Shown here: one piece after another, positions 36,973 to 45,388 of the stretch
Layout of the letters: each line of letters begins with the position of its first letter
Numbering within the stretch: the stretch's first letter is position 1
From: Paenibacillus sp. J31TS4
GTDB taxonomy: Bacteria > Bacillota > Bacilli > Paenibacillales > NBRC-103111
Assembly: GCF_018403265.1 (NCBI RefSeq)
Contig: NZ_BOSI01000001.1
Span: 992,001-1,056,000 of the forward strand
Direction of reading: 5' to 3'
DNA: 64,000 nucleotides
Position numbers and translations under genes: made by a program
Notes under the pieces: generated by a model
The model's database searches: none
Told to the model about the DNA's origin: nothing
What the model saw: the letters and a program-made list of their open reading frames with translations, nothing else

Positions 36973-38070
36973 CTACTCGTTCCGCTTGGAGGAGCGAGCC
37001 AGGTGAACGGCGTACTGGAGCGGCCGGCGGATCGATTTGCGATAGATATCGTCGTCCCCCGACTTGAGGAACGTATCGTGCGCCGGCTTCGGATTCACCT
37101 CGATCAGCCAGACATCGCCGTTCACGTCGACCCCGAGATCAAGCCCGAACTCCAACATCGAGCCGAACTTGCTCTCGATCACCCGTACGATCTCATGGCC
37201 GAGCGCCTCGCATTCCTCCCGGATCTCGGCGGCCTTCGACCGGCCGAACCTCTCGGTCATGAAAGAATCGAAGTTATACACCTTGCCGCCGTTGTTGAAG
37301 ATCTGATTGCTTGTAGGGCTGTTCTTGCCCCCCGCTCTTAAGGCGAGACCGGTAACGTCCCATTTGCCCTGTCCGGTCTTCTGGATGAGCAGGCGTACAT
37401 CGGACACGCGGTCCGGGATCAGAGCGAGATCGAGACCCTGCTGCGCCATGAAATGGCAGCCGCGGATGCTCTGGCTGTTCACCCACCGGTCCAGCCAGCG
37501 GATGACGTCCCCCTGGGTAGAGAACCGGTGAACCGTCACCGTCTTCATGCTGCGCGTCCGTGCCGCGATCCGGTAGCCTTCGCTCTCCCGGGACACCCGT
37601 ACGACTCCGCTGCCTCCCGTTCCGTTGCCCGGCTTGACGTACACAATCGGGAATTCCCCGATCAGCGAGCGGAACGCTTCGGGCGAATACGTCTTCGTCT
37701 TGGGAATCCACTTTTTGAGGCTCGGCTCGGAAGCGAACAGCTCCATCGCCTTCCATTTCCTCGTAAATTTATGGCTCGTATAGGGAAAATACGGCTTGCG
37801 CCTCATCTCCGTAAATCCCGGCGACCATTTCCGGCACCGGTCGATGACCACATCCGGCCAGGGAAACAGCTTGGGCTCGAAGCCTCCCCCTTTGACGGGG
37901 ACGAAGCCGCGGATCAGCTTTTTCTTCGGCATCACATCGTTGTGGGCAAACAAAAATACGGTTATCCCTAGGTCCTGGCCTTCTTTGACGAAATCGCGGA
38001 ACAGTCTTGGCTCGTTGAACCGGTTCCCGTTGCGATAGGTCAGGATGCCGACGACCGGCTGGTTCTTCAT
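36973..38070 (-). CDS. YheC/YheD family ATP-grasp protein
   Basis: 365 residues. The family opens with VVGILTYRNGNRFNEPRLFR; an ATP-grasp core contains PIVYVKPGNGTGGSGV (ATP-binding Lys and Gly-rich loop) and DVWLIEVNPKPAHDTF (metal-binding Glu/Asn). In Bacillus these proteins are endospore-coat associated, and the ATP-grasp fold implies an amide or peptide ligase activity whose substrate is unknown. It lies alone on the minus strand between the repeat region and the oxidoreductase gene. Confidence 0.9.
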   Translation of the reverse strand: MKNQPVVGILTYRNGNRFNEPRLFRDFVKEGQDLGITVFLFAHNDVMPKKKLIRGFVPVKGGGFEPKLFPWPDVVIDRCRKWSPGFTEMRRKPYFPYTSHKFTRKWKAMELFASEPSLKKWIPKTKTYSPEAFRSLIGEFPIVYVKPGNGTGGSGVVRVSRESEGYRIAARTRSMKTVTVHRFSTQGDVIRWLDRWVNSQSIRGCHFMAQQGLDLALIPDRVSDVRLLIQKTGQGKWDVTGLALRAGGKNSPTSNQIFNNGGKVYNFDSFMTERFGRSKAAEIREECEALGHEIVRVIESKFGSMLEFGLDLGVDVNGDVWLIEVNPKPAHDTFLKSGDDDIYRKSIRRPLQYAVHLARSSKRNE

Positions 38071-38269
38071 TGAGGCAACTTCCCTTCCATTCCGACATAG
38101 GCTACATCCTATTCATCCGGAAGGAAGGCGGTGCCGGTCCGTTCTTCTTAGGCGAGGCTGGGCCATTCGCTTCGCCCCAACCGCACGGAAATTGACCGGT
38201 AGAGGGCCATACCGCGCAGCGTGCCGCGCCTTCGGCTGGTTCGGCGCCCCACCTGCTGCCATTACGGCG

Positions 38270-39703
38270 CTACAAACGCTCGATGACCTGGCGAGCGACC
38301 CAGACGCCCGCGGCCCCCGCCTGGGCAAGCCCGCGCGTAATGCCGGCGCCGTCTCCTCCGCAGTACAGGCCCGCAATCTCCGTCTCGAACGACTCGGTCA
38401 GCTTGGGCCGGGCGGAATAGAACTTGGCCTCCACGCCGTAGAACAGCGTATGCTCCGAAGCGATGCCGGGCGTCACGTGATCCAGCGCTTCCACCATCTC
38501 TATGAGACTCTTCATCGTGTTGTAAGGAAGCACCAGGCCGAGATCGCCCGGGACAGCTTCCTTCAGCGTCGGCTCCAGGAAGCCTTCCTTGATCCGCGCT
38601 GGCGTGGACCGGCGTCCCCGCTGGATGTCTCCGTACTTCTGCACAATAACGCCCCCGCTCGACAGATCGTTCGCCCGCTTGCACAGCTCTCGCGCGTACT
38701 CGTTCGGCTTGTCGAACGGCTCGGTGAATTTGTGAGAGACGAGCAGAGCGAAATTCGTGTTGCTGGAGCCGAGCGCTGGGTCTTTGTACGAGTGTCCGTT
38801 CGCCGCCATGACGCCGCTGTGATTCTCGACCACCACGTGCCCGGACGGATTGCTGCAGAACGTCCTTACCCGGGTGCCGACCGACGTATTGAAGATGAAT
38901 TTGCCCTCGTACAGATGCTCGTTGATCTCACGCATGACCACATCGGACGTCTCGACGCGGACTCCCACGTCCACCTGGTTGTTGTACATCTTGAGCCGGC
39001 GCTTCTTGAGGATGCCGGTCAGCCAGGCCGACCCGTCCCGTCCCGGGGCGATCAGCACCTGCCTGCTCTCGTACCGGTCTCCATTTTTCATTTCGATTCC
39101 CGTCACCCGGTGGCGGTCGCCCTCCTTGACCGTGACGATGTCGGCGACCTCCGCCTTGAACTGCATGTCAACCCGACTCTTCAAATATTCATAAATCGAC
39201 TTCAAAATCTCCAGATTCTGCTCGGTCCCGAGATGGCGGACCTGGGCGCGCAGAAGCTTGAGCCCCGCCGCGTAGCCGCGCTGCTCGATCGAGCGGATGG
39301 CCTCGGTGGTAGGGTCAGTGATGGCCGGCGTCGCGCCATGAGCCAGATTAATTCCGTCGACATACCGGATCAGCTCCAGCACCCGGGACGGCGAAAGGTA
39401 GTCGGTCATCCATCCACCGAATTCGGTTGTAATGTTGAACTTGCCGTCGCTGTAGGCGCCGGCGCCTCCGAAGCCCGCCGTAATCGAGCATGCCGGCAGG
39501 CAGCCGGCGAATTCCTTCTTGCCCGCCGCGGGCGGACAGAGCTTGATCTTCTCCTCCAGAATCGGGCAAGAGCGCCGATAGATGTCGTGCCCCTTATCCA
39601 CGAGCAGCACGCGCGCCCCCGGACGCTTGACCGTCATTTCGTATGCTGCGAAGATCCCGGCCGGACCGGCCCCCACTATAATCAAATCGTAATTCGCATT
39701 CAT
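38270..39703 (-). CDS. FAD-dependent oxidoreductase (COG2509-like)
   Basis: 477 residues. N-terminal dinucleotide-binding motif LIIVGAGPAGIFAAYE (FAD). LCPPAAGKKEFAGCLPACSI holds conserved Cys residues of this uncharacterised dehydrogenase family. A middle domain includes FGGAGAYSDGKFN, and a C-terminal FAD motif is GLYCGGDGAGITRGLAQAGA. Length and motifs fit the stand-alone COG2509 type rather than MnmG or HdrA. The gene is preceded by a 250-base leader containing a purine-type riboswitch with terminator (39777-39882), which is a rare clue that its role is tied to purine state. Confidence 0.87.
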   Translation of the reverse strand: MNANYDLIIVGAGPAGIFAAYEMTVKRPGARVLLVDKGHDIYRRSCPILEEKIKLCPPAAGKKEFAGCLPACSITAGFGGAGAYSDGKFNITTEFGGWMTDYLSPSRVLELIRYVDGINLAHGATPAITDPTTEAIRSIEQRGYAAGLKLLRAQVRHLGTEQNLEILKSIYEYLKSRVDMQFKAEVADIVTVKEGDRHRVTGIEMKNGDRYESRQVLIAPGRDGSAWLTGILKKRRLKMYNNQVDVGVRVETSDVVMREINEHLYEGKFIFNTSVGTRVRTFCSNPSGHVVVENHSGVMAANGHSYKDPALGSSNTNFALLVSHKFTEPFDKPNEYARELCKRANDLSSGGVIVQKYGDIQRGRRSTPARIKEGFLEPTLKEAVPGDLGLVLPYNTMKSLIEMVEALDHVTPGIASEHTLFYGVEAKFYSARPKLTESFETEIAGLYCGGDGAGITRGLAQAGAAGVWVARQVIERL

Positions 39704-39776
39704 TCTCTATTCCTCCCGTTTGCCTCGTCTGCTGAACCCCGGCCGTGCTCAAGCGGACCGAAAGGCCCGCAGCACA

Positions 39777-39833
39777 ACAAAAAATCCCAACTGATCTCAG
39801 GGTACGCTCAGGTACCCGGTCGTAGTTAGGATT
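39777..39833 (-). terminator. Riboswitch-controlled intrinsic terminator
   Basis: On the minus strand AATCCTAACT (39833-39824) pairs with AGTTGGGATT plus a T-run, enclosing an inner GGGTAC-GTACCC hairpin. The 5' arm is the 3' strand of the aptamer, so the two structures exclude each other and ligand should favour read-through. Confidence 0.75.
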
Positions 39834-39882
39834 CACGGCTCCTTGTAGAAACCCTCAAGCCTTGTCTATTGAGGATATACGA
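39820..39882 (-). promoter_or_regulatory. Purine-type riboswitch aptamer
   Basis: On the minus strand P1 TCGTA/TACGA closes a three-way junction. P2 is CCTCAA/TTGAGG; the conserved junction is GTTTCTAC; P3 is a short AGGA/TCCT. The L2 GG and L3 CC can kiss as in guanine aptamers. The specificity base before the closing TACG is C (CTAACTACG), as in guanine-binding members. Short P3 and long L2 resemble divergent purine or deoxyguanosine-type variants. The ligand needs testing. Confidence 0.7.
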
Positions 39883-39952
39883 TACGGCGGATCTTGCGGA
39901 TTCAGTTGTCCCGTTGGCCTTGTCAGGCCTCCGCGTAGCCCTTTCGGCTTGC
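39883..39952 (-). other. Structured RNA segment upstream of the aptamer, unassigned
   Basis: The first 70 bases of the predicted transcript hold AGCC-GAAA-GGGCT, GGCC-TGACAA-GGCC and GGA-CAACTGAA-TCC elements before the purine aptamer begins. It may be a second aptamer or a folding scaffold; I cannot name the class. Confidence 0.4.
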
Positions 39953-39958
39953 AGGTTC

Positions 39959-39987
39959 ATCTTACCCGAATAGCAAGCGTCTGTCAA
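39959..39987 (-). promoter_or_regulatory. Promoter of the riboswitch leader
   Basis: On the minus strand TTGACA (39987-39982), exactly 17 bases, then TAAGAT (39964-39959). It puts the transcript start near 39951. Confidence 0.75.
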
Positions 39988-40177
39988 CAGACTAACGTTC
40001 GTCTTTTTCTGTTGTTATTGTCGATTGTTGCAAATTAACAACATTAAATTTCGGATTTTCCATACACTTTGTTATCTTAAATCACGAACGTTCGGTTTTT
40101 GTGGAGTTTGATTGTTCCTCTGTTCGGCGGAACTTCTCTTGCATTCCCCTGTTCCATCATAATCCTTAACCTCTTCA

Positions 40178-40215
40178 TGAAAGCGCTTTTCCAACGTCCC
40201 GCAGTTTGCTATAAT
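40178..40215 (+). promoter_or_regulatory. Extended -10 promoter overlapped by a cre-like box
   Basis: TGAAAGCGCTTTTC (40178-40191) is a near-palindromic cre-like site. An extended -10 TGCTATAAT (TATAAT at 40210-40215) lies just downstream. The box covers the -35 position, predicting CcpA repression of LtaS paralogue 2. Confidence 0.5.
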
Positions 40216-40263
40216 GAAACCACTTTTTTTCTTCCATATCCTTCCACGCAAAGGAGTACCTTC

Positions 40264-42381
40264 ATGCTTGCCAATCTTACGCGCCGCGCAGCCCGCCTGC
40301 TCGGTCCCACCCGAATCTATGCGGGTTGGGCCGTTCTGGCCTTCTGGCTCGTCGTTCTGACGGAGCTGCTGAGCCGAAGCTCCTGGACGGAAACCGCCGC
40401 CTGGTCGGTGCAGCGGCTGCCGGCCCTGCTCGTCAATACGCTGCTCGTCTATTCCTTGCTTCTGCTGCTTGCCGCCGTCCTGGGCCGGCTGCGCCCCGCC
40501 TACTGGGCGCTTTCCCTTCTGCTGGCCGCCCTGTCGCTCATCAGCGGCATCAAGCTGAAGATGCTCGGCGTCCCGCTCCTTCCCTGGGATTTCGTGCTGA
40601 CGGGCGAGACCAAGGAGCTGCTTCCTTATATCCGCAATATTTTCTCGCTTCATACCGTCTCGGCCTTGCTGTTGTTTCTCGCCGGCAGCTTCGCTCTCCT
40701 CTCCCGGGCTCCGTACCGGCCGAGCCGGCTCGGCATGCGGACACGCGCCGTCCTGCTGGCCGTCTCGGGCGTTGCAATTCTTGGACTGTATTCGGGTCAG
40801 CCGACTGGACTGCGGACCGCACTTCATCTCCAGCCGCTCTCCGACAACCAAGCGTCTCACGTCCGGACGAACGGCCTCGCCTTTGCCACGCTTTTGAATA
40901 CGCATGTCCTGATTGATGGCCCCGGGGCGGCGGTCGATCCCGGACGGATCAGCGCTCTTCTCGAAGATGCGGCACGTCCTGCCGCCGCGGCCGCAGCCGA
41001 TCGGCCGCGTCCCAATATCGTGGTCGTGCTCAGCGAGTCGTTCTGGGATCCGACCCTGCTGCCGAGCGTACGCTTCAGCCAGGATCCGATTCCGTTCTTC
41101 CACTCCCTGTTGGCGTCCGGAACCGGCGGCTGGATGCTCTCTCCTCAATTCGGAGGCGGAACCGCTAATGTGGAATTCGAGGTGCTCACCGGCCATTCGA
41201 TGAGGTTCCTGCCCCAAGGCTCGATCGCCTACAACCAGTACATTGGCCGGGGGGTGGACTCGCTCGCCAGCATCCTTCACCGGCAGGGCTATTCGACTGC
41301 CGCCATCAGCCCGTTTCACAACTGGTACTTCAACAGCCGCAAGGTATACGAGTACCTGGGCTTCTCCAAATTTATCAGCATGGAGTTCTTCAAGCCGGTC
41401 TACGAAGGTCCGTATCTGGCGGACCGTGAGGTCGCGAACCTCATTATCGGAGAAACGGCCAAGACGCCGGGACCGGATTTTGTGTTCGCCAACACGATGG
41501 AAAACCACTTCCATTACTTTCCGGGCAAATTTGAGAAGAACTCCTTCAAAGCCGAAGGGCCCATCACGGCTTCCTCGCGCGGTCAGCTGGAGACGTACGC
41601 CGAGGGAGCGGCAGCTGCGGATCGTATGCTAAGGCAGCTTGTCGACTACTACAGCGCCCTTGACGAGCCAACGATTGTCGTCTTTTTCGGCGACCATCTG
41701 CCGTTCCTCGGAGACGATTATGCCGTTTACCGGGACGCCGGTTACCTGGCCAAGAACGATTCCGACGAGCTGAACAAAATGTTCCGAGTGCCGGTCGTCG
41801 TCTGGAACAATTACCTGCACAGCCCGAAGGAAGAGCTGAATTTCAGCCCCTCTTTCCTCGGCCCTTACGTGCTGAAGCTGGCCGGCCTGCCCGGCAGCTC
41901 CTATACCGACTTCCTCGGCCGGCTGGCGGCCAAGGTGCCTGTCATTCCGCCCAAAGACTATTATGAGAGCATGGGCATCGCCGAGAACGAGCTGAAGGAC
42001 TACGAGGCGCTGCAGAACGACAGTCTGTTCGGCAGCCAAATCGCGATGGGGGATCTCAAGGACCGGATCATGGATCCCAACTATACGCTCGGCTTCGGTC
42101 CTCTGTCGATCGAGAAGGCGGAGCGGGCATCCGCCGACTCCGGCAGCGAAGGAACAGTGCTCCGGGTGGAAGGAACAAACCTGCCGCCCCTTGGCGTCGT
42201 CTTTGTGAACGGCAAGCCGCAGGACACAAAGTGGGAAAACGAACGCGCGGTGCTCGTTACCTTGTCCAAAGAGGTCGCCAAGAGTCCCTCCTGGGAGGTG
42301 CAGATCCGTCTGGCGGACAGCAAGGAGACGGTCATCGCCGAGTCGAACGTCTGGACGGCGCGTCCCGCTATGGTACAATAG
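40264..42381 (+). CDS. LTA synthase family protein with C-terminal extension (paralogue 2)
   Basis: 705 residues, AAGGAG 7 bases before the ATG. Five membrane helices (about 20-175). The extracellular sulfatase fold has NIVVVLSESFWDP (E258), FGGGTANVEFEVLTG (nucleophile T300) and FFGDHLPFLGDDY. Residues from about 620 form the same beta extension as paralogue 1 (VLRVEGTNLPPLGVVFVNGK). Both paralogues share the run SPQFGGGTANVE and the MENHF/W-type His motif, so they are related by duplication. Separate promoters suggest division of labour such as growth versus sporulation. Confidence 0.92.
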   Translation: MLANLTRRAARLLGPTRIYAGWAVLAFWLVVLTELLSRSSWTETAAWSVQRLPALLVNTLLVYSLLLLLAAVLGRLRPAYWALSLLLAALSLISGIKLKMLGVPLLPWDFVLTGETKELLPYIRNIFSLHTVSALLLFLAGSFALLSRAPYRPSRLGMRTRAVLLAVSGVAILGLYSGQPTGLRTALHLQPLSDNQASHVRTNGLAFATLLNTHVLIDGPGAAVDPGRISALLEDAARPAAAAAADRPRPNIVVVLSESFWDPTLLPSVRFSQDPIPFFHSLLASGTGGWMLSPQFGGGTANVEFEVLTGHSMRFLPQGSIAYNQYIGRGVDSLASILHRQGYSTAAISPFHNWYFNSRKVYEYLGFSKFISMEFFKPVYEGPYLADREVANLIIGETAKTPGPDFVFANTMENHFHYFPGKFEKNSFKAEGPITASSRGQLETYAEGAAAADRMLRQLVDYYSALDEPTIVVFFGDHLPFLGDDYAVYRDAGYLAKNDSDELNKMFRVPVVVWNNYLHSPKEELNFSPSFLGPYVLKLAGLPGSSYTDFLGRLAAKVPVIPPKDYYESMGIAENELKDYEALQNDSLFGSQIAMGDLKDRIMDPNYTLGFGPLSIEKAERASADSGSEGTVLRVEGTNLPPLGVVFVNGKPQDTKWENERAVLVTLSKEVAKSPSWEVQIRLADSKETVIAESNVWTARPAMVQ

Positions 42382-42414
42382 ACGGCATTACGCCCGAAAG
42401 GATGCCTCCCCGCC

Positions 42415-42522
42415 ATGACGACAACTTATGTCATCAGCTTCCTGTGTGTCGCGCTCATTTGCGGCCTGACCATCTACGTCACCAAGCTCGCCTACTCCCG
42501 CAAATGGGAGGACGAGGACTAA
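42415..42522 (+). CDS. 35-residue single-helix membrane peptide
   Basis: ATG at 42415, stop TAA at 42520. The peptide is one hydrophobic helix (YVISFLCVALICGLTIYVTK) followed by a charged tail (YSRKWEDED). GAAAGGATG lies upstream with loose spacing. It follows LtaS paralogue 2 by 33 bases and ends before a good terminator, so it belongs to the same transcript. Small membrane partners are common for envelope enzymes, but a role with LtaS is only inferred. Confidence 0.6.
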   Translation: MTTTYVISFLCVALICGLTIYVTKLAYSRKWEDED

Positions 42523-42547
42523 GCAAAGCCGTCTTTCTGACGGGAAT

Positions 42548-42574
42548 GCGCTTCGCTGCGGCGAGGCGCTTTTT
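42548..42574 (+). terminator. Terminator of the LtaS 2 unit
   Basis: GCGCTTCGC-TGCG-GCGAGGCGC followed by TTTTT, just past the 35-residue peptide gene. Confidence 0.8.
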
Positions 42575-42646
42575 CTTGTGCTGACACAGCCGGAAACATA
42601 GCCCGGAGTCCTCTTTTGAAACAAATATTTACACCTGGACAAAAAC

Positions 42647-42675
42647 GTTGAAATATTATTTCATGCGAGTATAAT
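42647..42675 (+). promoter_or_regulatory. Strong sigma-A-type promoter
   Basis: TTGAAA, exactly 17 bases, TATAAT, 47 bases before the GNAT start. Confidence 0.8.
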
Positions 42676-42721
42676 GAAGGTGTTGAAACCGAATACATTC
42701 TTTCCATTTTGGAGGCGACCT

Positions 42722-43687
42722 ATGACGCAGAATCTGCAAACCCGGTCGTACGTTCCCGGCGACGAGCGGCAGCTTGTCGACTTGTGGAACCGCTGTCTTG
42801 TTCAGGATCCGCTTACCCCTGTCCGTTTTCGCAACCTCGTCCTGCTCGACGCCAACTTCGATCCCGAAGGGCTGCGGATCGCCCTGGACGGGGAGCGGAT
42901 CGTCGGCTGTGTCTATGCGGTCCGGCGCCTGCTTCCTATGGCCGGCACCGATCTGGAGCCGGATAACGGCTGGATCCCTTTCTTCTTCGTGGACTCGTCT
43001 TACCGTCGCCGCGGCATCGGCACCCGGCTGATGGACGAAGCCGTCGCGTTCCTCGCCGCCCAGAACCGCAAAAAAATCTTCTTCGCTTCGTACGCGCCCA
43101 ACTACATAGTCCCCGGCCTTGATGAAGGCGCTTACCCCGAAGGGATGCCCTTCCTCGAGCGAGCCGGCTTCACACGGCTTTACTCGCCGGTCGCCATGGA
43201 CTATTCGCTGGTCGGGTACCGAATGCCCGAAGACGTACAAGAGCTGAAGAAGCTGCGCGAGCAGGAGGGCTACCGCTTCCGCCAGGCCGAAGACGGGGAC
43301 CTGCCGGGTCTGATCCGCTTCGCGAACGAAACGTTCAATCCGGATTGGGGACGGGCCATTCGTGAGGGCGTCCTGCAGGGCATTCCGCTCAGCCGGATTT
43401 TCCTTGCATTCGACGGCGGCACGCTCGTCGGCTTTTGCCTGCACGGAGGCTATGAGATGGTGCCCGAGCGGTTCGGCCCGTTCGGCGTGGACCCTGGCCA
43501 GCAGGGCAAGGGACTCGGCAAGATCCTTCTGCACGACTGCCTGCACGCGATGCGCGCACAAGGCCTGCACGGAGCCTGGTTCCTGTGGACCGGAGAAACG
43601 ACACCCGCCGGCTATCTGTATAAAAAAACCGGCTTTGCCGTCACCCGCACGTTCCGGGTCATGGCGAAGACGCTCAAAGGAGACTGA
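42722..43687 (+). CDS. Tandem GNAT acetyltransferase
   Basis: 321 residues with two GNAT folds. The first acetyl-CoA motif is VDSSYRRRGIGTRLMDEAV (about residues 92-110); the second is VDPGQQGKGLGKILLHDCL (about 256-274). Tandem GNATs often retain one catalytic and one structural half, and both loops look intact here. GGAGG lies 6 bases before the ATG at 42722. The stop overlaps the next start (TGATG), so it is co-translated with the PIG-L deacetylase; acetylation paired with deacetylation of an amino sugar is a reasonable guess. Confidence 0.88.
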   Translation: MTQNLQTRSYVPGDERQLVDLWNRCLVQDPLTPVRFRNLVLLDANFDPEGLRIALDGERIVGCVYAVRRLLPMAGTDLEPDNGWIPFFFVDSSYRRRGIGTRLMDEAVAFLAAQNRKKIFFASYAPNYIVPGLDEGAYPEGMPFLERAGFTRLYSPVAMDYSLVGYRMPEDVQELKKLREQEGYRFRQAEDGDLPGLIRFANETFNPDWGRAIREGVLQGIPLSRIFLAFDGGTLVGFCLHGGYEMVPERFGPFGVDPGQQGKGLGKILLHDCLHAMRAQGLHGAWFLWTGETTPAGYLYKKTGFAVTRTFRVMAKTLKGD

Positions 43688-44403
43688 TGAGCATGAGCGA
43701 AGAGAAGAAGCAGCATATTTTGGCCATCGGCGCCCACGCGGGCGACCTGGATCTGACCGCCGGAGCCGTCATCGCCAAGTACACCCAAGAGGGCCACAAA
43801 GCGACCTTCCTGCACCTGACCCCCGGAGAGAAGGGCCATCCGCGGCTCTCTCCCGAAGAATACCGCAAGCAAAAGATCGAGGAAGCCCACCGGTTCGCCG
43901 ATATCGTCGGGGCGGACGTCCGGTTCCTGAATTACAGCGATGCGGATCTTCCGGTCGACGAGAAGGTGAAGTACGAGGTTGCCGACGTCATCCGTGAGGT
44001 GAAGCCGGACATTATCATCACCCACTGGCGCGAGAGCATGCACAAGGACCACGCTAACTGCCACCTGATCGTGCAGGACGCCCATTTCTATGCGGCCCTC
44101 AAAACGATTGAGAGGGAGCTGCCGGCCCACTTTGCCCGCAAGCTCTACTATGCGGACAACTGGGAAGACCCGTATGACTTCGATCCCGAAGTGTTCATCG
44201 ACATTCCCGAGGAAGCGTACGAGCTGTGGGTAAAGGCGATGCACGAGTATGCCTATGCCCGCGGAGAAACGTCAGGTTTTCCGTTCATTGAGTATTACAA
44301 GGCACTGACGATCGTGCGCGGCGCTCCGGTCGGCTTCAAGCGGGCACAGGCGTTCATGGTGCCGCGCGGCGGCCTGCGCAAGCGCCAGCAATGGCTGGAA
44401 TAG
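43687..44403 (+). CDS. PIG-L family deacetylase-like protein
   Basis: 238 residues. The family's N-terminal AHPDDE motif reads AHAGDLDLTAG here; the Pro and the first Asp, the usual catalytic base, are replaced while the zinc-binding His and second Asp remain. The second metal motif is HWRESMHKDHANCH. ADNWEDPYDFDPEVFIDI is a conserved C-terminal block. PIG-L enzymes remove N-acetyl groups from glycans such as BshB or MshB substrates. Either ATG at 43687 or 43693 can serve AAAGGAG. It is coupled to the GNAT gene. Confidence 0.85.
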   Translation: MSMSEEKKQHILAIGAHAGDLDLTAGAVIAKYTQEGHKATFLHLTPGEKGHPRLSPEEYRKQKIEEAHRFADIVGADVRFLNYSDADLPVDEKVKYEVADVIREVKPDIIITHWRESMHKDHANCHLIVQDAHFYAALKTIERELPAHFARKLYYADNWEDPYDFDPEVFIDIPEEAYELWVKAMHEYAYARGETSGFPFIEYYKALTIVRGAPVGFKRAQAFMVPRGGLRKRQQWLE

Positions 44404-44494
44404 ACGGCGGAAGCCGGCTTCCTCTCAGGCGGACGAGCCGTCCCGGGCCAGCCGTAAGGACGAAGCCGTCCTCCTAAGTGGAGCATATTCTGTG

Positions 44495-44531
44495 AACCGC
44501 TTCTTCGCTATCGCGAAGGAGCGGTTTTTTT
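44495..44531 (+). terminator. Terminator of the GNAT/PIG-L unit
   Basis: AACCGCT-CTTCGC arms around TATC, followed by seven Ts. Confidence 0.9.
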
Positions 44532-44655
44532 GTTAGTTTCAAACGACAGGGTTGTGGGTAAAGGGAACGGAACACAACTTCCAGATTTATCCTGTCCTGT
44601 TCTCAGCTCTCCCGCATGTCCGGGAGCCAAGGCGGGGAAGGACGAAAGGAGACTT

Positions 44656-45205
44656 ATGTCCATCCAACCGACGCTCGCCTGTGCCGGCTGCGGCACCGCC
44701 GCCGGGCATCCGCTCGAGATCCGCAGCAGGCATTGCTCCGCTCCCGTATCATCGGAAGCCGAGGGCTGCAAGGCTTGCCGGCCCGGGAGACGAAACCGGC
44801 TGTGGAACGAGCTGCTGGAGCTTGCGCCGGTGTGCTCTTTCCTCCTCTTCGCGATCGGAGGCCTGATCGTCTGGATGGAGGGCGGCACCTGGGTCTCGCT
44901 GCTCCGCTCGCTCGTTTGGAGCCTCCCGTGGACGGGGCTTGTCTTCCTGCTCTCCGCTTCCGTCTCCCGAGCGTCCTTATGTTCACGAGGGCGGCTTAGT
45001 CGGTATCCTGCTTAGTGCTTGCCTCATGTTCATCGCGTCGCTTAATCTGGTCCTCGACTTCGATACGATCGAGCGGATGGCTGGACCGGGTACACCCCGG
45101 TATATGGAGTGGTACGGCGCTTTCGCTCTACTTGTAACCCTCGTTTGGCTCTATCTGGAGATTCTGCATCTGCTCGCGCGCCTCATGGCCCACAAACGGA
45201 AGTGA
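44656..45205 (+). pseudogene. Frameshifted zinc-ribbon membrane protein
   Basis: The first part starts at ATG 44656 (AAAGGAGACTT) with a Cys pair ACAGCG-like zinc-ribbon start and two helices (VCSFLLFAIGGLIVWMEGG, SLPWTGLVFLLSASVS), then leaves frame and stops at 45015. The next frame continues PYVHEGGLVGILLSACLMFI...YMEWYGAFALLVTLVWLYLE to 45205 without its own ribosome site. Removing one C from CCC at 44966-44968 joins them into a single four-helix protein of about 180 residues. It is either a decayed gene, a sequencing error or programmed slippage. Confidence 0.65.
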
Positions 45206-45256
45206 AGCCTCCCGTGCCAGCCGCATCCTCCCGGCGGGCACGCATACCAAAGACGA

Positions 45257-45295
45257 GGCTGTCCCGGTCGTCAGCGTTGACGACCAGGGACAGCC
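45257..45295. repeat. Long perfect hairpin between convergent genes
   Basis: GGCTGTCCCGGTCGTCA-GCGT-TGACGACC(A)GGGACAGCC. The 17-base arms carry one bulged A and no T-run. It probably stops or insulates the converging transcripts. Confidence 0.6.
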
Positions 45296-45388
45296 CCGCT
45301 TCATGTTCGCTCCTATTGATCATCCCGCACCAGCCTTCCGGCGCAGCCGGCCGGCTTCGGAAGGCAGCCGCTGCCGGTTCGCTGCCGT

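Noticed and set aside
40072-41514. 480-codon minus-strand frame opposite LtaS paralogue 2
   Set aside because: Low-complexity charged product; LtaS motifs on the other strand are unambiguous.
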